Assembly (NCBI RefSeq): GCF_014646375.1
Contig: NZ_BMNI01000001.1
Location: 455,949-519,948, forward strand
DNA from: Nocardioides phosphati
GTDB taxonomy: Bacteria > Actinomycetota > Actinomycetes > Propionibacteriales > Nocardioidaceae
Reading direction: 5' to 3'
Length of the DNA stretch: 64,000 nucleotides
Shown here: piece by piece, positions 56,196 to 64,000 of the stretch
How the letters are laid out: each line of letters begins with the position of its first letter
Position numbering within the stretch: the first letter of the stretch is position 1
Position numbers and translations under genes: made by a program
The notes under the pieces: model-generated
Told to the model about the DNA's origin: nothing
Databases searched by the model: none
What the model saw: the letters and a program-made list of their open reading frames with translations, nothing else

Positions 56196-57200
56196 TCAGG
56201 CCGGGGCGAGCGCGGTCCAGGCGCGGCGCTTGATCCGGTCGGGGTCGTCGCTGGTGAGCACCCGCGTGGCGCGGGCGGCGTGCTCGTCGCCCTTGGTGCG
56301 GACCGGGGCGTAGTGGTCGACGTACTCGGCCACGGACTGGTAGCCGGCCCACGCGGTGTCGCGGATGCCGGCCTGCGTCTCGGCGTCGGCGAACAGCCAG
56401 TGCAGCCGGGAGCGACGGCGGCGCTCGGTCTCGCGCACTCGCTTGGTCGCGTTGGCCTCGGTCTTGCCGAACGTAGCGTCGATCAGGGCGTCGAACGCGG
56501 CGTCGGTCATGGTCTGCTGGATCAGCCGCTCGGCCTCGACCTGGAACGCGTCGACGTAGGTGAAGGTCAGCCCGAGCGCGTCGCGGGCGGCCTGCACGGC
56601 GGCCTTGGCGTTGCGGGTGTGCCGGATCGAGAACGACGACTCGTGGTTGCGCAGCGCCGCGCTCTGGGTGTTCGCGCACACGACGCGGACCGGGGTGACG
56701 AGGATGCGGAGCGCGCTGGAGCCGTCGTGGCTGTTGAGCGCGGCGATGTTGAGGTCGACGCGGTCGGTGCCGCCGACCGTGAGCGAGTCCGGCAGCTGCA
56801 TGGTGATGAAAACCTGCCGCCCGCCGCGCAGCGACCCGGCGGTGTCGAAGATCGCGCCCGACTCGTCGGCCAGCAGGTTCAGGAACTCGGCGTGGTCCTC
56901 GTTCTGCAGCGGGGTGTAGCCGCCGCCGACGACGCCGAGCGCTTCGGGTGCTCCGGTGAACGGGTTGGTGCGCACCGTGGCGAAGCCGGGGACCTCGATC
57001 GCGGTGACGCCGCCCTCGCTGACCTCGGCGGTGGTGAGCGGCAACTTGCGAACGTCCCAGCCGCCCAGGTGGCCGAGCCTCATGGCCTCCTCGGCGGTGA
57101 ACGCGCGGTCGCGAACGGTGGTGCCCAGGCGGTGCCAGGCGTCCTTGCGGGCGAAGACGGCTGCTGCCTGCGTGCCGTGGGTCTCGATCTCGTGTGACAT
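56196..57200 (-). CDS. DUF932/phage-plasmid-like protein (334 aa)
   Basis: The family pattern is clear: WHRLGTTVRDRAFTAEEAM near residue 22, YTPLQNEDHAEFLNLLADES near 95, VRVVCANTQSAALRNHESSF near 168 and SIRHTRNAKAAVQAARDALG. Proteins of this DUF932 (TIGR03299-like) group are common on plasmids and phages with unknown function, perhaps countering host defences or binding DNA ends. ATG with GGGAGG about 10 bases upstream; transcribed with the small genes downstream and after the parB-like genes. Confidence 0.85.
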   Translation of the reverse strand: MSHEIETHGTQAAAVFARKDAWHRLGTTVRDRAFTAEEAMRLGHLGGWDVRKLPLTTAEVSEGGVTAIEVPGFATVRTNPFTGAPEALGVVGGGYTPLQNEDHAEFLNLLADESGAIFDTAGSLRGGRQVFITMQLPDSLTVGGTDRVDLNIAALNSHDGSSALRILVTPVRVVCANTQSAALRNHESSFSIRHTRNAKAAVQAARDALGLTFTYVDAFQVEAERLIQQTMTDAAFDALIDATFGKTEANATKRVRETERRRRSRLHWLFADAETQAGIRDTAWAGYQSVAEYVDHYAPVRTKGDEHAARATRVLTSDDPDRIKRRAWTALAPA

Positions 57201-57315
57201 GTCGGGGTCCTCCCGGGTAGCGGATCAAACGAACTGAGTTCATTCTATGGTTTCTATTCCACTGAGGGCGGTTCTCCACAGGAAGAACCGCCCTCGGGTG
57301 GGGGAGGGGAGCCGA

Positions 57316-58098
57316 TCAGGCGGCGCTGTCGCTGGCCTCGTCGCTGGCCTCGGCGGCGTCGGCGTCGCTGTCGTCCTCGGTGCTCGGCTGCGGCTCCTCG
57401 CCGAGCAGGATCCGCTCGACCTCGCTGGGCTGGTAGCCCCACCCCACGAGCGCGCCGAGCACGCGGGCGTCCCACGCGGTCGGGTTGCGCCACGAGTGCT
57501 TGCCGGTCGTGGCCTCCCACGCGACGACGACGGCGGCGAGCGTGGTCATGGTCGCGGCCTTCGGCGTGCTCGCCTTGGTCGCGATCTTGTGGCACTCCTC
57601 GGGCCCCGCGCCGTAGTAGCCGGTCGGCACGTCGATCCCGAGCAGCGTGAAGAGCATCGGGTGCCGGTGGTCCATGGCCTTGCTCAGCGAGTGGTGGCCG
57701 GTGACGACGGCCTCGCAGATCAGGGCCTCGGCTACCTTCGGGGCGGTCTTGCGGGCCACGAACCCGGCCAGCCACTCCCGGCGCACCGTCTCCGCGCTCG
57801 CCCAGGCCTTGTTGTAGGCGATCACGCGGCGGCGCTCCTCGCGGCGCTCCTCGGCCTCGGCTTCGGCGGCGGCGTCGGCCTCCGGGTCGTGAGTCTCGGG
57901 GTCGTCGCTCAGGTCGTCGTCGGTGCGTCCGACCCGGCTTCGGTGGATGAGTCCGCTGGCCTCGATGTCGGTGACGACCCACATCTGCCGGTAGACCTTC
58001 ACGGCCTCGGCCTCGTCGTCGTAGGTGGCGTCCTCGTCGTCCTCGCTCTCGGGGTCGGTCTCGGTCTCGGGGTACTCCCACTCCTCGGTGACGATCAC
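57316..58098 (-). CDS. C-terminal part of a split ParB-like protein (260 aa)
   Basis: It lies in the same reading frame as the ParB-like gene upstream, separated only by a TAG codon at 58123-58125 and eight sense codons (WAALDGVA). The sequence has an acidic region, a helical region (EERREERRRVIAYNKAWASA) and a conserved-looking C-terminal domain (AVVTGHHSLSKAMDHRHPML, WEATTGKHSWRNPTAWDARV), as in long plasmid ParB proteins. It could be made by amber readthrough, by restart at GTG 58098, or not at all if TAG is a mutation or error. Confidence 0.6.
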   Translation of the reverse strand: MIVTEEWEYPETETDPESEDDEDATYDDEAEAVKVYRQMWVVTDIEASGLIHRSRVGRTDDDLSDDPETHDPEADAAAEAEAEERREERRRVIAYNKAWASAETVRREWLAGFVARKTAPKVAEALICEAVVTGHHSLSKAMDHRHPMLFTLLGIDVPTGYYGAGPEECHKIATKASTPKAATMTTLAAVVVAWEATTGKHSWRNPTAWDARVLGALVGWGYQPSEVERILLGEEPQPSTEDDSDADAAEASDEASDSAA

Positions 58099-58122
58099 CG
58101 CGACGCCATCGAGGGCAGCCCA

Positions 58123-58935
58123 CTAGTCGACCGGCACCGGCTCGCCCTCGACGGTCCGCATGTCCTCCAGCAGCAGCGACCCGTCCGCGTCGTCAGCCTC
58201 ATCGAAGGACAGCACCGGCAGGCCCTCGGCCCGCAGGCGCTCGACTTCGGTGTCGTACGCGGCGCGCTCGGCGGCCTCGTCCCGCAGCTTCTGGGCCACG
58301 TGCTTGACAGAGTCGCCCCATCGGGAGGTCCGCGCGCGGTCCAGGCGCTCGATCGCGGCCTCGTCGTCCTCGAACTCGGCGTAGATCGCGGCGTGCTCCA
58401 GCGTGAGGTCGCCCGCCTCGTACTTGGCGCGGGTCTCCCCGGCCTTGCTCACCGCCAGGGCGGCGTTGACGGTGGGGCGGTCGATGCTGGTGCGCTTGGC
58501 GATCTGCGCGGCGCTCACGCCGAGCAGGGCCAACTGCTCCATGCCGGAGACGATCTCGGTCTCGCGCATCCCGGCCCGGTGGATGTTCTCGACCATCTGG
58601 TCACCGATCCGGTCGGCGTCGTCGGGCTGGGGCACGACACGGGCCGGGATCAGGCCGGTGGGGGTGCCGACCTCGGCGGCGGTGACGGTCCGACGCTGGC
58701 CGCGCAGCAGGACGTACTGGCCGTCCTCGTTGCGGTAGACCGTGACGGCCTCCAGCACGCCGCGCTCCTTGATCGACTTGCGGAACTCCTTGTGGTCGGG
58801 GCGCAGGTCGTTCCGGACGTTGGTGCCGATGATGATGTCGGCGGGGTCGAGGTGCAGGAACTCCTCGGCCTGGACGGCGCCGGTGGTGGCCTCGTCGGCG
58901 GCGGTGTCGGCGGGGGTCTGGATGGTGTCGGTCAT
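58123..58935 (-). CDS. parB: ParB/Spo0J-family partition protein, N-terminal part (270 aa)
   Basis: The ParB nuclease-like N-domain is seen in EEFLHLDPADIIIGTNVRND and YVLLRGQRRTVTAAEVGTPT (GxRR box), the next motif in DQMVENIHRAGMRETEIVSG, and the HTH in QIAKRTSIDRPTVNAALAVS. It should bind CTP and centromere-like DNA for segregation of the element. The frame ends in amber TAG (GEPVPVD-stop) and continues in frame into 57316-58098. GGAGGA lies 8 bases before the ATG. No true ParA with intact P-loop is present in the window. Confidence 0.85.
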   Translation of the reverse strand: MTDTIQTPADTAADEATTGAVQAEEFLHLDPADIIIGTNVRNDLRPDHKEFRKSIKERGVLEAVTVYRNEDGQYVLLRGQRRTVTAAEVGTPTGLIPARVVPQPDDADRIGDQMVENIHRAGMRETEIVSGMEQLALLGVSAAQIAKRTSIDRPTVNAALAVSKAGETRAKYEAGDLTLEHAAIYAEFEDDEAAIERLDRARTSRWGDSVKHVAQKLRDEAAERAAYDTEVERLRAEGLPVLSFDEADDADGSLLLEDMRTVEGEPVPVD

Positions 58936-58955
58936 GCTGCTGTCCTCCGTGAGTA

Positions 58956-58968
58956 GAATAGAAAGAAC
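58956..58968 (-). promoter_or_regulatory. GTTCTTTCTATTC motif before parB, shared with 53491-53503
   Basis: The 13-mer GTTCTTTCTATTC is present here on the minus strand and at 53491-53503 on the plus strand; GGTTTCTATTCC at 57249-57260 is a weaker relative near the DUF932-like gene. In GC-rich DNA an exact AT-rich match at two gene starts suggests a promoter core (TATTCT as -10) or an operator. Confidence 0.5.
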
Positions 58969-59246
58969 TGACAGGACTTAGTCTCCCAGCGGGGGCCGAC
59001 GCCTACCGGGGCACAGGGCGGACCTGTGGAAAGGTGGGCACCCGGTGAGGGTGGGGATAAATCCCGGCCTCACGGGCGCGGACTCCGCTGCGGCGGCGCG
59101 GCGCAGCTGCACCTCGTAGCTGGCCCGAACGGAAGGAACCGAGCGAGAGTGGGAACGGCTGCGCAGGGCCCCGACCGGGAATGCAGCGGCGTTGGTGTTA
59201 GCCGCTGCAGCTCGTCGCCGGCGGCCGAGACCAGGGGAGTGATCCG

Positions 59247-59702
59247 GTGACCAGCCAGACCACGATCCCGGTCGGGATCTACTGGAAGCCCGGCGTGTGG
59301 GACTTCGCGCGATCGGCCTACATCGCCGACCTGGACACCGATGCCGACTCGCCCGGCTCGTTCGTTGGCTGGCTCGCCCAGGCGCTCGAGCTGCACGCCC
59401 GGCGCTCACCACAGCAGCGGGCCGAGCTCGCGGCCGCGGGCGAGAAGCATCCCGCCCTGGTCAGCGTGACCCGCAAGAGCTTCAACAAGAAGCACGACCT
59501 GCCGGCCTCGACGATCGAGGCGGTCGAAGACGCGCTGGTGGCCGACCGCCAGGAGCTCGGCCGGATGCTTGCCCGCTCCGCGTTTGCCCAGGAGGCCGTG
59601 ATCGCCGCGGCCGAGGATGCCCGCCGGCGACTGGGCCGCGAGTTGCCGCCGCCTCCGCAGAAGCTCAGCAACCGGCCGCCGCGGCGCCGGCCGGCACGGT
59701 AG
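59247..59702 (+). CDS. hypothetical DNA-element protein (151 aa)
   Basis: VGIYWKPGVWDFARSAYIAD, DSPGSFVGWLAQALELHARR and VTRKSFNKKHDLPASTIEAV suggest a ribbon-helix-helix or ParG-like DNA-binding protein, not a confident call. The tail is basic and Pro-rich. GTG start with GGGGAG 8-13 bases upstream. Divergent from parB across 311 bases, most of which hold nothing recognisable besides the motif at 58956-58968. Confidence 0.5.
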   Translation: MTSQTTIPVGIYWKPGVWDFARSAYIADLDTDADSPGSFVGWLAQALELHARRSPQQRAELAAAGEKHPALVSVTRKSFNKKHDLPASTIEAVEDALVADRQELGRMLARSAFAQEAVIAAAEDARRRLGRELPPPPQKLSNRPPRRRPAR

Positions 59703-59756
59703 GTCAGCTGGCTGCCGGCACGGGTTGTGTCGGTGCCTACGCCTAGCGTGCTTCTC

Positions 59757-59800
59757 AGCGCCCCGATCCGGTACCCGAGAGCCGGTCGGGGCGCTTCTTT
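59757..59800 (+). terminator. rho-independent terminator
   Basis: AGCGCCCCGATCCGG (59757-59771) pairs with CCGGTCGGGGCGCT (59782-59795) with one mismatch, and CTTCTTT follows. It ends the gene at 59247-59702. Confidence 0.75.
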
Positions 59801-59887
59801 GCGCCCTCGTTGATCGCCCCGGACCTCTTCGCGCACCTCGGTGACCGCGGGGCCGGCCTGCGTCCCGCCCGAACCGAGGAGGAACGC

Positions 59888-60306
59888 ATGTCCAGATCAC
59901 CCCACCGCGCTCGACGCGGCTCAACCCACCGAGCAGCCCTCGCCGCCCTTGCCGCGGTCCTGGCCTCCGCACTGTGCCTGACCACCACCTCGCCGGCGGC
60001 CGCGGCCGAGCCCGTCGAGGACATGGGCTGCCGGAGGGTCATCTGGGCCTCCCGACAGCGTCTTCGACACCTCCTACGCCCGCGACGGCATGCGGCACAC
60101 CTTCCGCGGCTGCCTGGTCAAGCGCGGATGGTCGACGAAGTCCTACCGCGCCCTCAAGAGCCGGCAGTGGCGGCTGAACAACCACCTGGCCAGCTCGGAG
60201 TGCCGGGTCGGCGACTACCACCTCTCCGGCGTCAGGCGGACCACCTACAAGGGCATCCGCGTCGTCGTCTTCAAGTACCCGCTTCGACTACCTCGTGCCC
60301 TGCTGA
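59888..60306 (+). pseudogene. secreted-protein gene with two apparent frameshifts
   Basis: A good signal peptide (AALAALAAVLASALCLTTTS, ending SPAAAAEP) starts at ATG 59888. Downstream, SVFDTSYARDGMRHTFRGCL, VKRGWSTKSYRALKSRQWRL and YHLSGVRRTTYKGIRVVVFK read in another frame, and FDYLVPC-stop in a third. Removing one C near 60051-60053 and one near 60278-60280 restores a single reading of about 139 codons. The family is not recognised; conserved Cys residues suggest an exported disulfide-bonded protein. Confidence 0.5.
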
Positions 60307-60379
60307 GCCGCCTCCGGGCGAGCACGAGCGGATCCGAACAAGTTCGGCCGATGTGATCGCTGCCGGACCCCGATGGGAC

Positions 60380-60423
60380 CTAGGTGACTGCGGGACCAAT
60401 CCGAACGTCTCGCAGTCACCTAG
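60380..60423 (+). promoter_or_regulatory. inverted repeat overlapping the ssb ribosome site
   Basis: CTAGGTGACTGCG (60380-60392) and CGCAGTCACCTAG (60411-60423) form a perfect 13-base inverted repeat with an 18-base loop. The second arm ends on the first bases of the AGGAGG ribosome site (60422-60427). It shares TAGGTGACTG with the repeat around the relaxase region at 53431-53707. It may be an operator or an RNA hairpin that hides the ribosome site. Confidence 0.65.
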
Positions 60424-60432
60424 GAGGAAGTC

Positions 60433-60822
60433 ATGTCCACCACCGTCACCTTCGCCGGCAACCTGGCCGAGGCTCCCGAGCTGCTCTACACCCGCGAGAG
60501 CAAGCCGTTCGTCAGCTGCCGGGTCCTGGTCAACCGGCGCGTACAGAACGACGAGGGGGAGTGGGTCAACGACGAGCCCACTGCCCACAACGTCAAGATC
60601 TTCGGCACCGCCGCCACGCACGTGCACGACAGTTGCGGATCCGGCAACCCGATCTTCGTCCACGGCCTCGAGCGGACCGAGAGCTGGCCGGACAAGGAGA
60701 CCGGCGAGAAGCGCACCAAGGACGTCGTGGTCGTCGACAACCGCTTCGGCGAGGTCGGCATCTCGCTCAAGTACGCCTCCGCGCGCATCGAGCGCGCCGC
60801 CCGCCCGGCCCAGGCCAGCTGA
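60433..60822 (+). CDS. ssb: single-stranded DNA-binding protein (129 aa)
   Basis: The OB-fold pattern is visible: TTVTFAGNLAEAPELLYTRE, PFVSCRVLVNRRV, HNVKIFGTAATHVHDSCGSG and NPIFVHGLERTESW. It is shorter than chromosomal SSB and lacks the acidic DDDIPF-type tail, as many element-encoded SSBs do. It should protect transferred single strands. AGGAGG 5 bases upstream of the ATG, partly inside the hairpin at 60380-60423. Confidence 0.8.
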   Translation: MSTTVTFAGNLAEAPELLYTRESKPFVSCRVLVNRRVQNDEGEWVNDEPTAHNVKIFGTAATHVHDSCGSGNPIFVHGLERTESWPDKETGEKRTKDVVVVDNRFGEVGISLKYASARIERAARPAQAS

Positions 60823-60838
60823 CCGCGCGGAGGTTCCG

Positions 60839-61867
60839 ATGGATCTCGTCGTACAGTCCCCGGACGAGTTGCTGGCTGCAGTGCCGCACGTCCTCGGCTT
60901 CAAGCCCGAAGAGTCGATCGTCCTGGTCCCCTTCGGACCGGGGCTGCCGATCACCCGCGTCGACCTCCCCAGGAGCGCCGCCGACCGCGAGGAGGCCTGG
61001 GACGCCATTAGCGGCCCCTACGGCCGCCACGCCCGTCCCGGCGCTCGACTGGGCATCCTCTGCTTCACCGAGGACCGCCGCAGCGCCGAGCTGGCCAGCC
61101 AGCACCTGTCCAACCGACTCGACACCATGGGCATCACCACCCAGATCCGGCTCTGGGCCGACGGCGAGCGGTGGCGCGAGTTCAACACCGGCGCCACCGG
61201 GCTGCAGACCCAGGCGACCGCCGAGCGGATCGCAGCCGCGACCGTGCTGTCCGGCACCCCCCAGCCGGCCTCCAGCCGGGCCTCCCTGGCCGCCTCCATG
61301 GTCGGTGACCGTGAGCCGATCACCCAGCTGATCCCCGCAGCCCGAGCCGCGGCCGCAGCGAGCACCCCCGCCGTGGAGCGGGACTGGGCCTTGGACCGTC
61401 TCGAGCAGTTCCACGCCGATGGCAACCGGCTCTCCGACGTCGACGGCGCACGGATGCTGGTGGCCCTGGAGACGATCAGAACCCGCGACGCGCTGTGGGA
61501 GGACATGAGCCGGGATAACCACACCTCCCACATGGCCCTCTGGAACGACCTGACCCGACGCGCCCCCGACGAGGTCCGCGCAGCGCCGGCCTCCATGTCT
61601 GGCTTCGCCAGCTGGCTGCACGGCGACGGTGCCAAGGCCTGGTGCGCGCTCGACCAGGTGCCCGCCGACCGGCCCTACGCCATGGCCGCCATCGTCGCCT
61701 CGGCCCTGCAGAACGGCATCCACCCCCGCGAGTGGGAGCGATACCAGACCCAGATGCGCGACATCGCCGCCGACCTGGACGAGTCCTTCGTCCCCAAGCC
61801 ACCCGGCCAGCAGCGCGACATCCCGGGCACGCAGCCCGTCACCGACCGCCCGGCCCCGGGCCGCTGA
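60839..61867 (+). CDS. DUF4192-family protein (342 aa)
   Basis: The start VQSPDELLAAVPHVLGFKPE, then ESIVLVPFGPGLPITRVDLP, is the hallmark of DUF4192, an actinobacterial family of unknown function found on chromosomes and plasmids. The later part (WEDMSRDNHTSHMALWNDLT, YAMAAIVASALQNGIHPREW) also fits. GGAGG 5 bases upstream of the ATG; 16 bases after ssb, so co-transcribed. Confidence 0.85.
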   Translation: MDLVVQSPDELLAAVPHVLGFKPEESIVLVPFGPGLPITRVDLPRSAADREEAWDAISGPYGRHARPGARLGILCFTEDRRSAELASQHLSNRLDTMGITTQIRLWADGERWREFNTGATGLQTQATAERIAAATVLSGTPQPASSRASLAASMVGDREPITQLIPAARAAAAASTPAVERDWALDRLEQFHADGNRLSDVDGARMLVALETIRTRDALWEDMSRDNHTSHMALWNDLTRRAPDEVRAAPASMSGFASWLHGDGAKAWCALDQVPADRPYAMAAIVASALQNGIHPREWERYQTQMRDIAADLDESFVPKPPGQQRDIPGTQPVTDRPAPGR

Positions 61868-61878
61868 GGAGGACCGCG

Positions 61879-62037
61879 ATGAACCACCACCACCACGACA
61901 CCCCGGTGCAGCCCAGCGTCACCGAGCGACAGCTGCGCCGCCTGGTTGTGCCCGAGCCCGCGGCCTACGCCGCCGACAAGCGCCTTGACGTCATCCATGA
62001 ACCCGACCTCGATCTGCTGTGGGGAGACGAGGAATGA
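61879..62037 (+). CDS. 52-aa histidine-rich small protein
   Basis: MNHHHHDTPVQPSVTERQLR, ending DLLWGDEE. GAGGAGG lies 6-9 bases before the ATG and the stop overlaps the next ATG (ATGA). The four histidines could bind metal; otherwise nothing is recognised. Confidence 0.6.
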   Translation: MNHHHHDTPVQPSVTERQLRRLVVPEPAAYAADKRLDVIHEPDLDLLWGDEE

Positions 62038-62133
62038 GCACCCCTCGCACCGACGTCGACGACGCCGACCGGCTGGCCCGCGTCAAAGCTGCAGCGCCAG
62101 CGAGCCCGGCGACCTGCGGATTACTGGATAGGC
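62034..62133 (+). pseudogene. duplicated 5' fragment of dprA
   Basis: ATGAGCACCCC, GACGTCGACGACGCCGAC, GGCTGGCCCGCGTCAA and CGAGCCCGGCGACCT all recur in the same order at 62898-62998, the start of the dprA gene. The copy keeps the ATGA overlap with the preceding gene, then has a small length change and loses similarity near 62130. The hypothetical gene at 62200-62901 lies between the copies. Confidence 0.75.
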
Positions 62134-62199
62134 CCGGTGACCACTGCGAAATCTCGGCCCCGGCACGACGCCAACACAGCTCAGCGATCGCCTGAGCCC

Positions 62200-62901
62200 A
62201 TGAAAGGAGAACCAGTCACGCCCAACCCCACACCGGATCCGGGTGTCGACGAATGGGTGCTCGCGAGCGCGGCGGAGGTCGCCCGGAATGTTGCACGCCA
62301 CGGCGTGTCCATCACGTGGTCGGAGGCAGCGGAACGGCTGCGACGCACCGTCGAACTGTTGTCCGGGCAGGTTTTCGTCATCGACGACGGTGGCACGTTC
62401 ACTCCGTTGCCCCAGCAGGAAACTCCCCGGTGGCAGGAGACCGGGTTCGCAGAGTCTGTCGCCTGCGCTGCCGTTCACTACGCAGGCCAGCCCTACTACC
62501 CCGAGAACCCCCAGAGTTCGCGAGTCGAGCTCGCGGTTCCCTGGGACACCGCAACTGCGCTGGTGCATCTGCTCAGCGCACTCTTGGTTGCTCGGCTCAC
62601 CGGCCCCACTCCCAGCTGCGACCAGGAGCAAGTTGAAGCGGCGCAGCTGCTGAACGGGCTAAGCGCCGACGTGGCCTTCGAGTTCTCGCGTGACGACGAC
62701 GAACTCCTGGGCGACGAGGAGAAGGTGGGGGAGCGCGTCTACCTCCTGATGCAATCCTGCGATGTCTGGCAGGCACTGGACCTCCTGGGCAACGGGAGGG
62801 AAGCGCTCCGGCTCGCCGGCGTAACGGACATGGAGATCTTGGACCTCACCCTTTGGGAGGCCCGCTGCTGGCTGTTCGGACCCTACGAGCAGGCGTCATG
62901 A
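62200..62901 (+). CDS. hypothetical protein inserted between the dprA copies (233 aa)
   Basis: A mixed alpha/beta protein (VLASAAEVARNVARHGVSIT, SGQVFVIDDGGTFTPLPQQE, TLWEARCWLFGPYEQAS) with no family I recognise. Base composition is a little less GC-rich and more irregular at third codon positions than its neighbours, suggesting recent arrival. The start is uncertain: ATG 62200 or GTG 62137 in the same frame. Its stop overlaps the dprA ATG, probably inherited from how it was inserted. Confidence 0.6.
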   Translation: MKGEPVTPNPTPDPGVDEWVLASAAEVARNVARHGVSITWSEAAERLRRTVELLSGQVFVIDDGGTFTPLPQQETPRWQETGFAESVACAAVHYAGQPYYPENPQSSRVELAVPWDTATALVHLLSALLVARLTGPTPSCDQEQVEAAQLLNGLSADVAFEFSRDDDELLGDEEKVGERVYLLMQSCDVWQALDLLGNGREALRLAGVTDMEILDLTLWEARCWLFGPYEQAS

Positions 62902-63936
62902 GCACCCCGCACGCCGACGTCGACGACGCCGACAGGCTGGCCCGCGTCAAGCTGAGCAGTGCCATCGAGCCCGGCGACCTCCGCGTCACCGGGCTGGTCG
63001 ACGAGCTCGGCGCCGTCAAGGTCCTCGACTACCTCGAGGCCGCCGGCGAGGTGGAGAACCACTGGGGCTTCGGGATCGGCCAGGCGCTCGCCCGCGCCGA
63101 CTCCGCCAGGCTGCTCGAGCAGGCCGCCGTAGTCGGCATCCGGTTCACCATCCCCGGCGACCCCGGAGTGGCCGTACCGCCTCGCGGGTCTCCGCGACGC
63201 CGGCGCGTTGCACGAGCTAGGCGGCGAGCCGGTCGGCCTGTGGGTCAGGGGAGCCGGCGACCTAACCCAGCTTGGAGCCAATGCTGTGGCCGTGGTCGGG
63301 TCGCGCGCCGCGACGGATTACGGGATGCAGCAGGCCACCGAGCTGAGTCGCGAGCTCGCGGCCACGGGCCACACCGTCGTCAGCGGCCTCGCCTACGGGG
63401 TGGACCAGGCCGCGCACCGCGGCGCCCTCATCGCTGATGGCCCGACCATCGCCGTCCTGCCCGGCGGCGTCGACCGGCCCTACCCGGCCGCACACGCCCA
63501 GCTGCTCGAGGCCATCGCCGAACGTGGCCTCGTCGTCTCGGAGGCACCCCCGGGAGCCGGACCCACCAGGACCCGCTTCCTGGCGCGGAACAGGATCGTC
63601 GCCGGCCTCTCTGAAGGGACTGTGGTCGTCGAGGGCGCGCTGCGCAGCGGCGCCCTCAACACCGCCCACTGGACCACGAACCTGCACCGACCCCTCATGG
63701 GCGTCCCCGGCCCCGTGAGCAGCGCGGCCTCCACCGGCGTGAACCAGCTGATCCGCCTCGGCCAGGCCAGCATGGTCACCACCGCCCAGGACGTCATCAC
63801 CGACGTCGCGATCCGCGCTGCCAGAGGAGCCGGAGGCGCCAAGCAGCTCGACGAGTCCTTCGTGCCGGGCCCCGTGCGTTCCACGCAGCACGCGATTCCC
63901 ACCCCAGCAGCCGGGGCCTCCGCACCCCGCCGATGA
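62898..63936 (+). CDS. dprA: DprA/Smf-like DNA-processing protein with apparent frameshift
   Basis: The Rossmann DprA core is clear in AVAVVGSRAATDYGMQQATE, VVSGLAYGVDQAAHRGALIA, TIAVLPGGVDRPYPAAHAQL and FLARNRIVAGLSEGTVVVEG. DprA loads RecA on incoming single strands. The N-terminal part (VKLSSAIEPGDLRVTGLVDE) and the core are in different frames; removing one G near 63163 (GACCCCGGAGTGG to GACCCCGAGTGG) joins them with the expected DPEWP motif. The ATG overlaps the previous stop. Confidence 0.75.
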
Positions 63937-64000
63937 CGGCCCTACCGATGCCTGTGGATAACCCGATCTGAGCCGGACCGTCACTTACTCTGCTGAGAGT

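Noticed and set aside
62034..62196. Separate small gene starting at the duplicated ATG
   Set aside because: Its sequence is the dprA start and then loses sense; better explained as a duplicated fragment.
1..64000. CRISPR arrays, tRNA or rRNA genes
   Set aside because: No regularly spaced repeats of CRISPR type and no tRNA- or rRNA-like conserved segments were recognised on reading; a covariance-model scan would settle tRNAs.

Overview
The window is high-GC DNA with actinobacterial gene style: GTG starts, ATGA/GTGA overlaps, dense operons, SCO6880-like and DUF932/DUF4192-like proteins. It most resembles Nocardioidaceae, though the family is an inference. Most of it reads as a conjugative element (integrative element or plasmid). 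It carries an actinobacterial type IV secretion operon (18.3-27.5 kb and 39.5-46 kb), a MobF relaxase-helicase-primase (47.5-53.4 kb), a maintenance block (ParB, DUF932-like protein, SSB, DprA; 54-64 kb) and cargo. No rRNA, tRNA, CRISPR array, classical insertion sequence or replication initiator was recognised.

Layout. 0-1.8 kb: a small protein, a lipoprotein and a secreted PKD-like protein. 1.9-8.4 kb: a complete type I restriction-modification operon hsdM-hsdS-hsdR plus an XRE regulator, behind a pair of 11-bp direct repeats. 8.5-9.5 kb: a PD-(D/E)XK-like protein on the other strand. 9.5-14.8 kb: the most interesting segment, a seven-gene minus-strand module enclosed by two ~90-bp direct repeats. 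It encodes a sigma factor, an unknown regulator, an ImmA/IrrE metalloprotease, a 51-aa basic protein, a ubiquitin-like protein, an E2-like protein and a JAB-E1 fusion. A 31-bp two-block motif occurs once before the sigma gene and once before the 51-aa/ubiquitin-like operon. This suggests that the sigma factor drives itself and the conjugation genes, with the protease releasing it from the middle protein. 14.9-17.9 kb: methyltransferase, nuclease-like defence candidate, degenerate inositol-phosphatase homologue, flavin split-barrel protein.

18.2-27.5 kb: T4SS operon (HTH activator, ParA-like protein, VirB2-like, two VirB8-like, VirB6-like, SCO6880-like, VirB4), preceded by a GGGGGGACG-rich regulatory element. 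27.5-39.5 kb looks like an insertion splitting this operon. It holds a decayed TetR copy, TetR + MMPL exporter, TetR + thioesterase + membrane coiled-coil protein, VOC, luciferase-family, DoxX and HxlR genes with a perfect palindromic operator, a second copy of the GGGGGGACG element, and a three-gene tyrosine-recombinase module. 39.5-46 kb resumes transfer functions: a multidomain nuclease/peptidoglycan-hydrolase protein, a small membrane protein, a VirD4 coupling ATPase and accessory proteins, then an M48 protease.

47.5-64 kb: the relaxase gene, a 312-bp divergent region that may hold the transfer origin, a small-protein operon, a parB-like gene split by an in-frame amber codon, ssb with a hairpin over its ribosome site, a DUF4192-like protein and a dprA whose 5' end is duplicated around a hypothetical gene. 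Three genes (46981-47468, 59888-60306, dprA) need one-base corrections in C/G-rich runs to read through, so sequencing indels or recent decay must be considered.
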